From: a virus | Strand: one strand, 5' to 3' | Length of the DNA: 23,933 nucleotides | IMG/VR virus record: IMGVR_UViG_3300037540_000264 | Coordinates: 1-23,933 of that record | Part shown: positions 6,801-13,724 of the stretch, in pieces | How the letters are laid out: each line of letters begins with the position of its first letter | Numbering within the stretch: position 1 is the stretch's first letter | The notes under the pieces: generated by a model | Database searches by the model: none | The model's input: only the letters and a program-made list of their open reading frames with translations | What the model was told of the DNA's origin: nothing | Position numbers and translations under genes: made by a program

Positions 6801-9800
6801 GTTCTGAAAGCTCAAGTTCAAGTAGCTCAAGTTTGAGCAGTTCAAGCAGTTCCAGTTCCGAAAGCTCAAGCTCAAGCTCAAGTTCCGTTTCAAGCTCAAG
6901 CTCAAGCAGTTCTGAATCAAGTTCAAGCTCATCAAGCTCCGAAAGCTCAAGTAGCTCAAGCGAAAGCAGTTCAAGCAGTTCCAGTTCTGAATCAAGCTCA
7001 AGCTCAAGCAGTTCTGAATCAAGCTCAAGCTCATCAAGCTCCGAAAGCTCAAGTAGCTCAAGCGAAAGTAGTTCAAGCAGTTCCAGTTCTGAAAGCTCAA
7101 GTTCAAGCTCAAGTTCTTCAAGTACTTCATTTGCTTTTGTTGAAGACCCTGATACTGATGATTTTGATCCTAATTCGAAAAATTATAGAGTTATCATTCT
7201 TAATACAGAAATAACAAATGATGGTAGTCAACCATTTACAAGGGTTCTTTTTAGAGGGCATTCTGCTCAAGATACTATCATAACAGGAGCATCAATTCAA
7301 AAGAGAAAGAATGCAATAGAAGATTATTTAATTGATCCTATAAGACTTACATTTGATAATGGGAGTGATAGTACAATAATATCAGGTGGAGTTGATAAAT
7401 GGTCTGATTGGTCAACATTTAGTTTACAACCTTCAGCAGATCATTTGATTCATGTATTTCAGGAAGGAAGTCCACATTACTATAAATTTAAGACTAAGAG
7501 TTCATCCACATATATTTTACAAGCAGGTGTGGATAATACAATGACCACTTCAATTAGTGCAAGTGGGTATTCTCTTGATAATAAGCATTATCATGTTGTA
7601 GCTATTGATACCAGTTCAAGTAGCTCATCCAGTTCTGTTAGCTCAAGCTCCGAATCAAGCAGTTCTGAAAGCTCAAGCTCAAGTTCAAGTTCTGAAAGCT
7701 CAAGTTCGTCAAGTTCAAGTGAGAGCAGTTCAAGCTCATCCAGTTCTGAAAGCTCAAGTTCAAGTTCAAGTTCTGAAAGCTCAAGTTCGTCAAGTTCAAG
7801 TGAGAGCAGTTCAAGCTCATCCAGTTCTGAAAGCTCAAGCTCAAGCTCAAGCTCCGAAAGCTCAAGTTCGTCAAGTAGTTCTGAAAGTTCATCTTCAAGC
7901 TCAAGTTCTGAATCTTCAAGCTCTGTGAGTTCAAGTTCATCAAGTTCTTCAGAATCAGAAGGTGGGATTGTTACAACTTGGTTTGGTGTTTCGGGAGCAT
8001 CAATTGATGAAGATAATGCCTTATCATTTGCAGGAAATTGGACTGTAAATAATCTTTCAATTTCAGGTTCAGGGCTTAATGAAGTTATACGGAATATATG
8101 TCCTATTTCAAGTGGATCAGCTATATCGGATGCATTCTTTACAGGAGAATTACATGCAGCAATCGGTACTAATAAATATTTGGGTTCATCTTGGCCTGTG
8201 GGTTTATTAGTGCAATATAAAACTGCAACTACTGAAAGTGGGGTAACTTCAGCGTCATTTGCTAATTATGATAAAAGAGGATTTATTAGTAATGGATGGG
8301 TACAGCTTAGAGTTGTGCTTTCAGGGACATATTCAAGCTCATCAAGTTCTGTTTCAAGTAGTTCTGAAAGTTCATCAAGTTCAAGTTCAAGTTCTTCAAG
8401 CTCTGAAAGTTCAAGCTCAAGTTCTAGTTCTGAAGCTTTTGGAACATGGTTTCAAGATAAAGATTTGGCAGCAGAACCTAATGATCAAAGAGCAGTATAT
8501 ACTGCTGCTTATGACTCAATTAATGGTAATTTAATTATAGGCACAAGAGGGGATGGTTCTACTACGGGTGCTCAAATATGGAAAAGTACAGATGGGTCTC
8601 TAACATGGACGAAGAAGAAAGAACTTTTCTTTGAATCACCATCACAAAATCAAATAGATACAATATGTTTTGCACCTTCTGGAAGTGGAATTTTGTTAGC
8701 AGGTAGTGCAGGTGATGCTCAAGTATGGAAAAGTTTGGATAGTGGGGAAACATGGGTTAAAAAGGCAGATTTTTCAGAAGAAATACCTATTGCTTCTACT
8801 CTATATCAAATTGTATATGATTCTTATAATAAACGATTTGTTGCAGGTACGGGGCATAATGATGGATTGATTTATACTAGTGATGATGGTGGTAATACAT
8901 GGACATTTAGATATAATTTTCCAGATGCTAGTATTAATAGAACTACAAAACTTCTATATATTCCTTCAGGAACAGGAATTCTATTGGCAGGAATCTCAGA
9001 TAATAATGTAAGTGAAATATATAAAAGCTTGGATGGTGGTGAATCATGGACTCAAAAGAAAGTTTTTGATTCTCCATCACAACAATTTATTTGGAGTTTT
9101 GAATATATTCCATCAGCATCATATCCATATCCTGCTTCAGGGGCAGGTGTGGCTCTAGCTGGTACTACTAGTGTAGGAGAAATTTGGAGAAGTGTGGATG
9201 GTGGTGAATCATGGACTAGAGTAAAACAATTGCTTTATGAAGCAACAGCAGAAACAACAGTTTATTCTATTGGTTATAGTCATAAACGTAATATGTGTTT
9301 TGTAGGAACGGCACAACATTCACAAGTATGGGTAAGTACTGATGGTGGCAAAACATGGACACTTGATCAAGAAATAGATGCTATTGCTACTTCTTCATGG
9401 GTAAAAGATTTAGTATATGATGTTGATCATAATAGGATGATTGCAGCTATTGGAGCAGGTGTAACTGATAGTGCTGAAATTTGGTCAAGAGGATTTTTAC
9501 CAAGTAGTAGTTCAAGCTCTCAATCATGGGAGGGGTGGAGATATGATGATACTGCTACTGATGAAGTAATGATTAATAATATTGTATATGACTCAATTAA
9601 CGGCTATTTAATTGCAGGTACATATCATAATGCAAAGATATATAGAAGTACAGATGGGTCTACAACGTGGGTAGATCAGGAAGTTGCAATTTCAGAAACT
9701 AGAATTGAGGGTCTAGGATTTTCTCCATCAGGAACGGGCTATTTAATTGCAGGTACACAAAATAATGCTCAAATATGGAGAAGTTTGAATGGTGGTGCAG

Positions 9801-10537
9801 ATTGGACAGAGATAGTAGATTTTTCAGATGCATCTCCTACTTCCCAATATGTATTTGATGTGGCATGGGATTCTTATAATAAGCGTTTTCTTGCATGTAC
9901 AGGGGAGACTGCTGGACTGATTTATAAGAGTGATAATGCAGGAGAAACATGGACTCTGCAAAAGAACTTTGCAAGTGAGACTCCATCACAAAATTCTATA
10001 TATGCACTTCAATTTTTTCCTTCAGGAAGTGGAATTTTATTTGCTGGAACAACAAATGGCACAAAAGCAGAAATATGGAGAAGTTATGATGGTGGAGATA
10101 ATTGGAATAGAATATATACATTTAGTTCTCAATCAAGAGTATTTAGTTTTGAGTATATTCCTTCAGCATCATACCCTGCTTCAGGTGCAGGGGCAATACT
10201 AGCAGGTACATATCCACAAGGTGAAATTTGGAGAAGTGTGGATGTTGGAAATACTTGGGTAAAAAAGAAACAATTATCACTAGAATCACCAGGACAAGAT
10301 AGAGTTTATAGGCTTGTTAATTCACCTATTTATGTTTATGCAACTACATTTTCTGATGGACAAGTATGGAAAAGTCCTGATGGTGGTAAAACGTGGTCAT
10401 TAGATAGGGATTTTACCTATAATAATGCTCATGGTTTAATATATGATAGAAAACATGAGAGAATAATAGTAGGTCTTGGTAAAATAGCTGCTGGTAATGC
10501 TGAAATTTGGTCAAAAAGTGGTGCTCCATCAAAATGA
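3878..10537 (+). CDS. Giant 2219-aa virion surface protein: poly-serine linkers, beta-sandwich domains, two Asp-box beta-propellers
   Basis: Probable receptor-binding or decoration fibre. Order by residue: 10-55, three short beta repeats built on LYF-x-V-[EQ]-[VI]; 56-143 Ser tract; 144-360, a LamG-like domain bounded by Cys144 and Cys360; 363-741, a 379-residue Ser tract; 742-934, a second such domain bounded by Cys742 and Cys934; 937-1084 Ser; 1085-1245, a beta domain; 1246-1361 Ser; 1362-1485, another beta domain; 1486-1519 Ser; 1520-1875, propeller 1; SSSSSSQ linker; 1883-2219, propeller 2. Each propeller carries six Asp boxes (S-x-D-G-G-x-[ST]-W type, e.g. KSLDGGESW) and a closing IWS strand, so seven blades are likely. 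No sialidase active-site pattern (FRIP, Arg triad) is seen, so binding is more likely than catalysis. The ATG has no clear ribosome binding site, so coupling to the Ig-like gene is likely. The stop overlaps the next start (ATGA). Confidence 0.93.
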   Translation: MIIKDGDTEKLYFSVEVQSNNIFYSEEDKLYFTVEVKNTNFYSDREGLYFDVQIRSSSSSSSSQSGSSSSLSSSSFSLSSVSSSSVSSSSSSISSSSSSSSSSSSSSSSSSSVSSSSSSSSSSESSSSSSSSVSSSSSSSSTSCYVSVSDDFAGIELNVHRWEVGTNDIGVFFYVNNHLDFDAHASDQQNYFAWIDSRYSIIGDFDVDTEYGLQTNCNPTPSVDETKILLIQVFRRSDNANLGYIERARNSLGENRFSANGVDIGYTSYLETNEEEDRPSSHGTEAGTNFRISRESGVIKVYVYNNNLSRWEWNGDINGLTIVNSETNDVYFRIAFEQELNSTLHSHVNYFNVTYDDVDCADSSSSSSSSFSSSSESSSSSSSSVSSSSSSSSESSSSSSLSSSSSSSSVSSSSSSSSSSESSSSSSSSLSSSSSSSSESSSSSSSSVSSSSSSSSSSESSSSSSSSESSSSSSSSSSESSSSSSSSESSSSSSSSESSSSSSSSESSSSSSSSESSSSSSSSESSSSSSSSSSLSSSSSSSSESSSSSSYSGSSSSYSGSSSSSSESSSSSSLSSSSSSSSESSSSSSSSESSSSSSSSSSESSSSSSSSESSSSSSSSESSSSSSSSESSSSSSSSESSSSSSSSESSSSSSSSESSSSSSSSESSSSSSSSESSSSSSSSESSSSSSSSESSSSSSSSSSVSSSSSSSSESSSSSSSSESSSSSSSSNSSSSSSSSESCFVNPYADDFTGSNGDLPNVHNWLSFGDVDIFNNKLRTITVNDISYPEIESRFGIDAGDFDTQIDWELGTVSPSGNTEIMLEVFIDGFNGMRMIYEPQANEWISRSWVGGTPTESTFSELTTAGKLRIRRIDNNWTSFRWTSGGSWEAVQTDSVCGSGAIPVNGLEIQSNTYVQSNITVYYDNFSLTAEDVTCAQSSSSSSSSLSSSSLSSSSSSSSESSSSSSSSESSSSSSSSESSSSSSSSLSSSSSSSSESSSSSSSSVSSSSSSSSESSSSSSSSESSSSSSESSSSSSSSESSSSSSSSESSSSSSSSESSSSSSESSSSSSSSESSSSSSSSSSTSFAFVEDPDTDDFDPNSKNYRVIILNTEITNDGSQPFTRVLFRGHSAQDTIITGASIQKRKNAIEDYLIDPIRLTFDNGSDSTIISGGVDKWSDWSTFSLQPSADHLIHVFQEGSPHYYKFKTKSSSTYILQAGVDNTMTTSISASGYSLDNKHYHVVAIDTSSSSSSSSVSSSSESSSSESSSSSSSSESSSSSSSSESSSSSSSSESSSSSSSSESSSSSSSSESSSSSSSSESSSSSSSSESSSSSSSSESSSSSSSSESSSSVSSSSSSSSESEGGIVTTWFGVSGASIDEDNALSFAGNWTVNNLSISGSGLNEVIRNICPISSGSAISDAFFTGELHAAIGTNKYLGSSWPVGLLVQYKTATTESGVTSASFANYDKRGFISNGWVQLRVVLSGTYSSSSSSVSSSSESSSSSSSSSSSSESSSSSSSSEAFGTWFQDKDLAAEPNDQRAVYTAAYDSINGNLIIGTRGDGSTTGAQIWKSTDGSLTWTKKKELFFESPSQNQIDTICFAPSGSGILLAGSAGDAQVWKSLDSGETWVKKADFSEEIPIASTLYQIVYDSYNKRFVAGTGHNDGLIYTSDDGGNTWTFRYNFPDASINRTTKLLYIPSGTGILLAGISDNNVSEIYKSLDGGESWTQKKVFDSPSQQFIWSFEYIPSASYPYPASGAGVALAGTTSVGEIWRSVDGGESWTRVKQLLYEATAETTVYSIGYSHKRNMCFVGTAQHSQVWVSTDGGKTWTLDQEIDAIATSSWVKDLVYDVDHNRMIAAIGAGVTDSAEIWSRGFLPSSSSSSQSWEGWRYDDTATDEVMINNIVYDSINGYLIAGTYHNAKIYRSTDGSTTWVDQEVAISETRIEGLGFSPSGTGYLIAGTQNNAQIWRSLNGGADWTEIVDFSDASPTSQYVFDVAWDSYNKRFLACTGETAGLIYKSDNAGETWTLQKNFASETPSQNSIYALQFFPSGSGILFAGTTNGTKAEIWRSYDGGDNWNRIYTFSSQSRVFSFEYIPSASYPASGAGAILAGTYPQGEIWRSVDVGNTWVKKKQLSLESPGQDRVYRLVNSPIYVYATTFSDGQVWKSPDGGKTWSLDRDFTYNNAHGLIYDRKHERIIVGLGKIAAGNAEIWSKSGAPSK
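4043..4300 (+). repeat. Poly-serine tract 1 of the giant protein
   Basis: This stretch encodes residues 56-141, mostly Ser, broken by Gln, Gly, Leu, Phe, Val, Ile and Glu. The interruptions are more varied here than in the later tracts, and one Ser run reaches 19. It links the N-terminal LYF repeats to the first Cys-bounded domain. Confidence 0.9.
4964..6100 (+). repeat. Poly-serine tract 2 (379 residues) of the giant protein
   Basis: Low-complexity DNA built from AGC/AGT and TCA codons. Single Glu, Val, Leu, Phe, Tyr/Gly or Asn residues interrupt serine runs that are almost always 6, 8 or 10 long, giving a dominant 9-residue (27-bp) period. Several codons for Ser are mixed (AGC, AGT, TCA, TCC, TCG, TCT), so it is not a pure microsatellite. 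It is probably a stiff or extended, possibly glycosylated, spacer. Confidence 0.93.
5671..5994 (+). repeat. 81-bp tandem repeat, four copies, inside Ser tract 2
   Basis: The marker ATCCAGTTCAAGTGAGAGC recurs at 5671, 5752, 5833 and 5914, exactly 81 bp apart each time (27 residues, three 9-residue units). The first three copies are nearly identical and the fourth diverges at its end. This indicates recent tandem amplification in frame. Confidence 0.9.
6686..7129 (+). repeat. Poly-serine tract 3 of the giant protein
   Basis: This encodes about 148 residues of Ser runs interrupted by Glu, Leu, Val and a final Thr. A longer internal duplication is visible: the segment starting ATCAAGCTCCGAAAGCTC occurs at 6931 and again at 7033, 102 bp (34 codons) apart. 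Confidence 0.9.
7613..7960 (+). repeat. Poly-serine tract 4 of the giant protein
   Basis: This encodes about 116 residues of Ser runs broken mainly by Glu and Val. A marker TCGTCAAGTTCAAGTGAGAG occurs at 7706 and 7787, again 81 bp apart, so the same unit length as in tract 2 is used in a separate tract. Confidence 0.9.
8333..8434 (+). repeat. Poly-serine tract 5 of the giant protein, before propeller 1
   Basis: A short tract of 34 residues (Ser runs with Val and Glu) joins the last beta domain to the first Asp-box propeller. A further six-Ser linker (codons about 9503-9520) separates the two propellers. Confidence 0.88.
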
Positions 10538-10851
10538 AGAAAATAAAAATAACTATACCTGAAGGTTATGATAAAAGAGTACTAAGGGTTTTTTCAGCAA
10601 GTAGTATGATTGCTGAAAAGCAACCTGAAGCAAATTGGTTTGTTCTTAAAAAGGGATGTGTTAGATGTGGCAAATGTTGTATGGATTTTCCAATAGTTTT
10701 TGGTCATGATGAGAATGGGCATTGTCCATATTTAGAGATTGCTAATGAAATATCATGTACTTTACAGTCTTATAGACCTTTCGGATGCTGTTGTGATAAT
10801 CCTAGAGGAATACCTGAATATTGCTCTATTGAATATGAGGAAGTGAGATGA
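10534..10851 (+). CDS. Cysteine-cluster protein, YkgJ-type (CxxCxxCC), putative metal or Fe-S binder
   Basis: The 105-aa product has ten Cys: C42, C45, C48, C49, C64, C75, C85, C86, C87 and C97. The core GCVRCGKCCMDFPIVFG, then HCPYLE, a CTLQSYRPFGC stretch and a late Cys match the layout of the YkgJ/UPF0153 'C-x2-C-x2-CC ... C ... C-x-(I/L)-Y-x-x-RP-x-x-C' family, thought to bind zinc or iron. The first 36 residues are an extra N-terminal piece. I chose the ATG at 10534 rather than 10507 because it forms an ATGA overlap with the stop of the giant gene. Its own TGA again overlaps the next ATG (10848). This tight coupling between two propeller proteins suggests joint production, perhaps as an assembly, modification or virion component. 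The function is unknown. Confidence 0.85.
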   Translation: MKKIKITIPEGYDKRVLRVFSASSMIAEKQPEANWFVLKKGCVRCGKCCMDFPIVFGHDENGHCPYLEIANEISCTLQSYRPFGCCCDNPRGIPEYCSIEYEEVR

Positions 10852-12923
10852 GAATAATATGTTGTAAGTGTAATAGAGAATATGATTTCAGACCTTTTGA
10901 AAGTAAAGAACATGATGCTGTTATAGCATGTCCTTATTGTGATGAAGTTCATTCGATTAAATTTGATACTATAACTCCTATTGATTTTAAAGTAGAAGAT
11001 CAAAAAGATTTAGAAACCATAAAATTAGTAACATATTACTATGATTCATATGTTACGGGAACAAGATTTGCTAATGCTACAGGGGGAAATGAATCAGCTT
11101 TCGATAATGCGACAACTCCTAATTGGCCTAGATATGATCAAATATGCATAGCTATTCATTTTTCATCATCTAAAGACCCTGTTCCTGCTTCATGGGAATT
11201 AGATTGGAATGATGATACAGATAATCCAACTCCCTCATGGACAGCAATAGGGTCAGCAACAGAGATTGCCTATGGGGTATCTTCTGGTATCATATCAGAT
11301 GATCAATCATGGTCAACTACTAATTTTATTTGTGATTCGACTTATACAGAAACTAATGGATATGCTAATGTAGGAGATAATACCCTTCCTGATGCTGGTA
11401 CACTTGATCCTATACCTGATGCTTCAAATTGGGATACTGAAATTTGGTTTGTTCTTGATACTTCAAGAGCAGATTGGGGGCATACTTATTCTTTTAGATT
11501 AAGAGATGAAAATAATACTAGGAGTGTTATTCTTGGTGGACACCTTAGTATTGAGAATTCAAGCTCTAGCTCATCAAGTAGTTCAAGCTCTAGCTCATCA
11601 AGCTCTTTAAGTTCAAGCTCTGAAAGTTCAAGCTCAAGCTCTAGTTCAAGTTCATCAAGTTTATCATGTGTTGATATAATTCTTTATGATATAGGATTAA
11701 AATCAAGTTCAAGTTCAAGTATAAGCTCAAGCAGTTCATCAAGCAGTTCATCAATTAGTTCATCAAGCAGTTCACAAGCTTTTGAAACATGGATATTGGA
11801 TGTAGCTAATGAAGATACAGCTTATAATTTAGCTATTTTTGGTACAATAGAGTATGATCCTACTAATGAAGTTATGCTTGCTGGTTGTCGGACTAGTCCG
11901 ACAGGTCATACATTCAGAAGTTATGATGCAGGGGATTGGGTTGATTTAGGTGTAATTGAAGACCCTAATGATAATGATGCATTTTCAATTGAAAAAATAA
12001 TATATATTCCAGGTATAGATAGGGGTGGGGTTTTACTAGCTGGAACATATTACGAAGCATCATTATTTAAAAGTGTTGATGAAGGAAGTACTTGGAATTG
12101 GATAGAAAATCTGATAAATGGATATGCTGAAAAGGGACTTTATGATCTTGCATATGATGGATATAGAGATAGAGTATATGCTTGTACAGGAGAGAATAGA
12201 GGTCATATATGGTATAGTGATGATGATGGTGATAATTGGACTGTTCAAGCTGGTGAAGGTGTTGGAGGGCTAAATGGTCAAGCAAATATTACAGCTTTGG
12301 AGTATATGCCTTCAGGTACAGGAATTGTAGTAGCTGGAACTAATCCACATGGAGATATATGGATATCAACAGATGGTGGTGTTAATTGGGATCAAAAGGC
12401 AGAATTAAATGATGAAACTCAACCACAATATACTATTCAAACTCTATGTTATGTTCCTTCTGCTGCACCTTCAGCAGCAGGGTACATAGGTGATCTTCTG
12501 TATCCATCAGGAGCAGGAGTATTACTAGCTGGTACTCTGCCAAATGCACAAATTTGGAGAAGTGTTAATGGTGGATATACTTGGACATTGGCAGTTTCTG
12601 CTATGGCTAGCGTTGCCCTTGGTGGAACTGTACATGATCTTTTTTATGATAAATATAGAGGTTGGGTATGGGCAGCAGTATTCGATTCACAAGGTGAAAG
12701 AGGGCCACAACCTTATATATTTTATAGTAAAGATGCAGGAAAAACATGGATTTTTGATTCGATGGTTGGTAGTCAAAGTTATAGTCAATATTATTTGACT
12801 GGATTGAGTCATAATCTTCTCCAAGATAGAATAAATGTTGGTCATGGGAAAGCAGCAGCAGCATATCATGGAGAAATTTGGTCAAGAGGATTTTCTCCAT
12901 CAGCTAGTGATTGGTGGATTTAA
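10848..12923 (+). CDS. 691-aa zinc-ribbon / poly-Ser / Asp-box propeller protein, paralogue of the giant
   Basis: Order by residue: 1-40, a zinc ribbon (Cys5-x2-Cys8 and Cys28-x2-Cys31); about 55-236, a beta domain without a recognised family; 238-273, Ser tract; 274-285, a short insert beginning CVDIILYDIGLK; 286-309, a second Ser tract; 311-680, a seven-bladed-type propeller with six Asp boxes (e.g. FKSVDEGSTW, ISTDGGVNW, RSVNGGYTW) closed by GEIWSRGFSPS, the same closing strand as propeller 1 of the giant protein (AEIWSRGFLPS). It is probably a second surface adhesin or fibre subunit. GAGG (10837-10840) precedes the ATG, which overlaps the stop of the Cys-cluster gene. An N-terminal zinc ribbon on a virion adhesin is odd. 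No terminator follows; the next promoter starts 9 nt after the stop. Confidence 0.9.
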   Translation: MRIICCKCNREYDFRPFESKEHDAVIACPYCDEVHSIKFDTITPIDFKVEDQKDLETIKLVTYYYDSYVTGTRFANATGGNESAFDNATTPNWPRYDQICIAIHFSSSKDPVPASWELDWNDDTDNPTPSWTAIGSATEIAYGVSSGIISDDQSWSTTNFICDSTYTETNGYANVGDNTLPDAGTLDPIPDASNWDTEIWFVLDTSRADWGHTYSFRLRDENNTRSVILGGHLSIENSSSSSSSSSSSSSSSSLSSSSESSSSSSSSSSSSLSCVDIILYDIGLKSSSSSSISSSSSSSSSSISSSSSSQAFETWILDVANEDTAYNLAIFGTIEYDPTNEVMLAGCRTSPTGHTFRSYDAGDWVDLGVIEDPNDNDAFSIEKIIYIPGIDRGGVLLAGTYYEASLFKSVDEGSTWNWIENLINGYAEKGLYDLAYDGYRDRVYACTGENRGHIWYSDDDGDNWTVQAGEGVGGLNGQANITALEYMPSGTGIVVAGTNPHGDIWISTDGGVNWDQKAELNDETQPQYTIQTLCYVPSAAPSAAGYIGDLLYPSGAGVLLAGTLPNAQIWRSVNGGYTWTLAVSAMASVALGGTVHDLFYDKYRGWVWAAVFDSQGERGPQPYIFYSKDAGKTWIFDSMVGSQSYSQYYLTGLSHNLLQDRINVGHGKAAAAYHGEIWSRGFSPSASDWWI
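11559..11774 (+). repeat. Two poly-serine tracts of the 691-aa protein
   Basis: Residues 238-273 (Ser runs of 16, 4 and 12 broken by Leu and Glu) and 286-309 flank a 12-residue insert. The same TCAAGC/AGTTCA codon texture as in the giant gene suggests shared origin or exchange between the two genes. Confidence 0.88.
11886..11903. other. Perfect 18-bp palindrome within the propeller gene
   Basis: TGTCGGACTAGTCCGACA equals its own reverse complement. It is codon-aligned, encoding Cys-Arg-Thr-Ser-Pro-Thr with CGG and CCG, codons uncommon in this AGA/CCA-rich sequence. It could be a protein-binding site or chance. Confidence 0.6.
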
Positions 12924-12931
12924 AAAAAAGA

Positions 12932-12960
12932 TTAACAAATTTAAAAATCTATGATATAAT
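12932..12960 (+). promoter_or_regulatory. Sigma70-type promoter for the glycosyltransferase gene
   Basis: TTAACA (12932-12937), a 17-bp spacer and a perfect TATAAT (12955-12960). The ATG at 12969 begins 9 nt after the last base of the -10 box, so the predicted transcript start falls at or within a few bases of the start codon. Confidence 0.75.
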
Positions 12961-12968
12961 GTTTCATT

Positions 12969-13622
12969 ATGATTAAAGTCTATATAAGTTGTTTAAATCC
13001 TGAAATTTTGGTGGTGACTCCCTTATTACCGAATCATAAGGTAAGCAAGATTACCAAGAAAACTTTGAATAGAAATAAAACTCCTATCTATTGGTTATCA
13101 AGTTCAGGGAATAATAATATTCCTACTAATGCTTTAGAGGGAATAAAGTGGTATAAGAATGAATTTGGTAAATTGCCACCATACTATATTATGATTGACA
13201 GGGATATAGAAATAGGCAGGGGAATGTTAGACCGTTTGTATGAAAAGTTAAGAAAAAATCCTGCTATTGGATATTGCTATGCAACTTTTCAATTCAAAGG
13301 TCATTTAAATGTGGATTTTCCTGCCATGCCATTTGATATAAATAGATTGGTTCAATGTAATTATATCAGTTCGAATTCATTGTTTAGATCAAATGTGATT
13401 GAGCAAGTGGGCCTTGTAACGGATAATAAATACAAAAGGCTGTTGGACTATGCATTTTTATTAAAATGCTTTAAAATGGGATATGTGGGCATTCCTGAAA
13501 ATAATGCATGGTTTATTGCACACTCTACTAAAGACGATATATCAGCAGGGTCTCAAGAAGATTACAGAGAAAAATACATGAGAGTATATGAAGATTTTAT
13601 TAGACCATTATATCAAGGATAA
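12969..13622 (+). CDS. Family-2 (GT-A type) glycosyltransferase-like protein
   Basis: The 217-aa product shows the GT2 pattern: SSSGNNNIPTNALEGIKW (residues 44-61), corresponding to the 'N-x-G-x-x-x-A-R-N' sugar-nucleotide region; PPYYIMIDRDIEIG with the metal-binding DxD at Asp77-Arg-Asp79; then MLDRLYEKLRKNPAIGYCYATF. A later acceptor-side segment includes NSLFRSNVIEQVGLV and LLDYAFLLKCFKMGYVGIP. It lacks the usual 'VSVIIPTYN' opening, replaced by VYISCLNPEILVV, and is short for GT2 enzymes. It has no membrane segment and should act in the cytoplasm. The promoter lies directly upstream and there is no ribosome binding site, so translation would be leaderless; a downstream in-frame start is the alternative. 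Its position just after two poly-Ser virion proteins makes them possible substrates, though cell-surface glycans or DNA are also possible. Confidence 0.8.
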   Translation: MIKVYISCLNPEILVVTPLLPNHKVSKITKKTLNRNKTPIYWLSSSGNNNIPTNALEGIKWYKNEFGKLPPYYIMIDRDIEIGRGMLDRLYEKLRKNPAIGYCYATFQFKGHLNVDFPAMPFDINRLVQCNYISSNSLFRSNVIEQVGLVTDNKYKRLLDYAFLLKCFKMGYVGIPENNAWFIAHSTKDDISAGSQEDYREKYMRVYEDFIRPLYQG

Positions 13623-13650
13623 CAATTATTTAAGGCATTGAAAAAAAAGG

Positions 13651-13679
13651 TTGACAATTTCTTTTTTCGATGATATGAT
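13651..13679 (+). promoter_or_regulatory. Consensus sigma70 promoter for the 53-aa gene
   Basis: TTGACA (13651-13656), a 17-bp spacer and TATGAT (13674-13679). It lies 28 nt after the glycosyltransferase stop, with no terminator in between. The leader of about 40 nt carries AAAGGAG (13711-13717), 7 nt before the ATG at 13725. This is the strongest promoter visible in the window. Confidence 0.85.
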
Positions 13680-13724
13680 ATGATTTGAAAATGGAATTAA
13701 ATTTAAACATAAAGGAGTTTAACA

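Noticed and set aside
8436-10537. Sialidase (neuraminidase) activity of the propellers
   Set aside because: Asp boxes are present but the FRIP motif, Arg triad and Tyr/Glu nucleophile pattern are not evident; Asp boxes also occur in many non-enzymatic propellers.
12924-12968. Terminator after the 691-aa protein gene
   Set aside because: The 45-bp gap has an A-run and the promoter but no inverted repeat.
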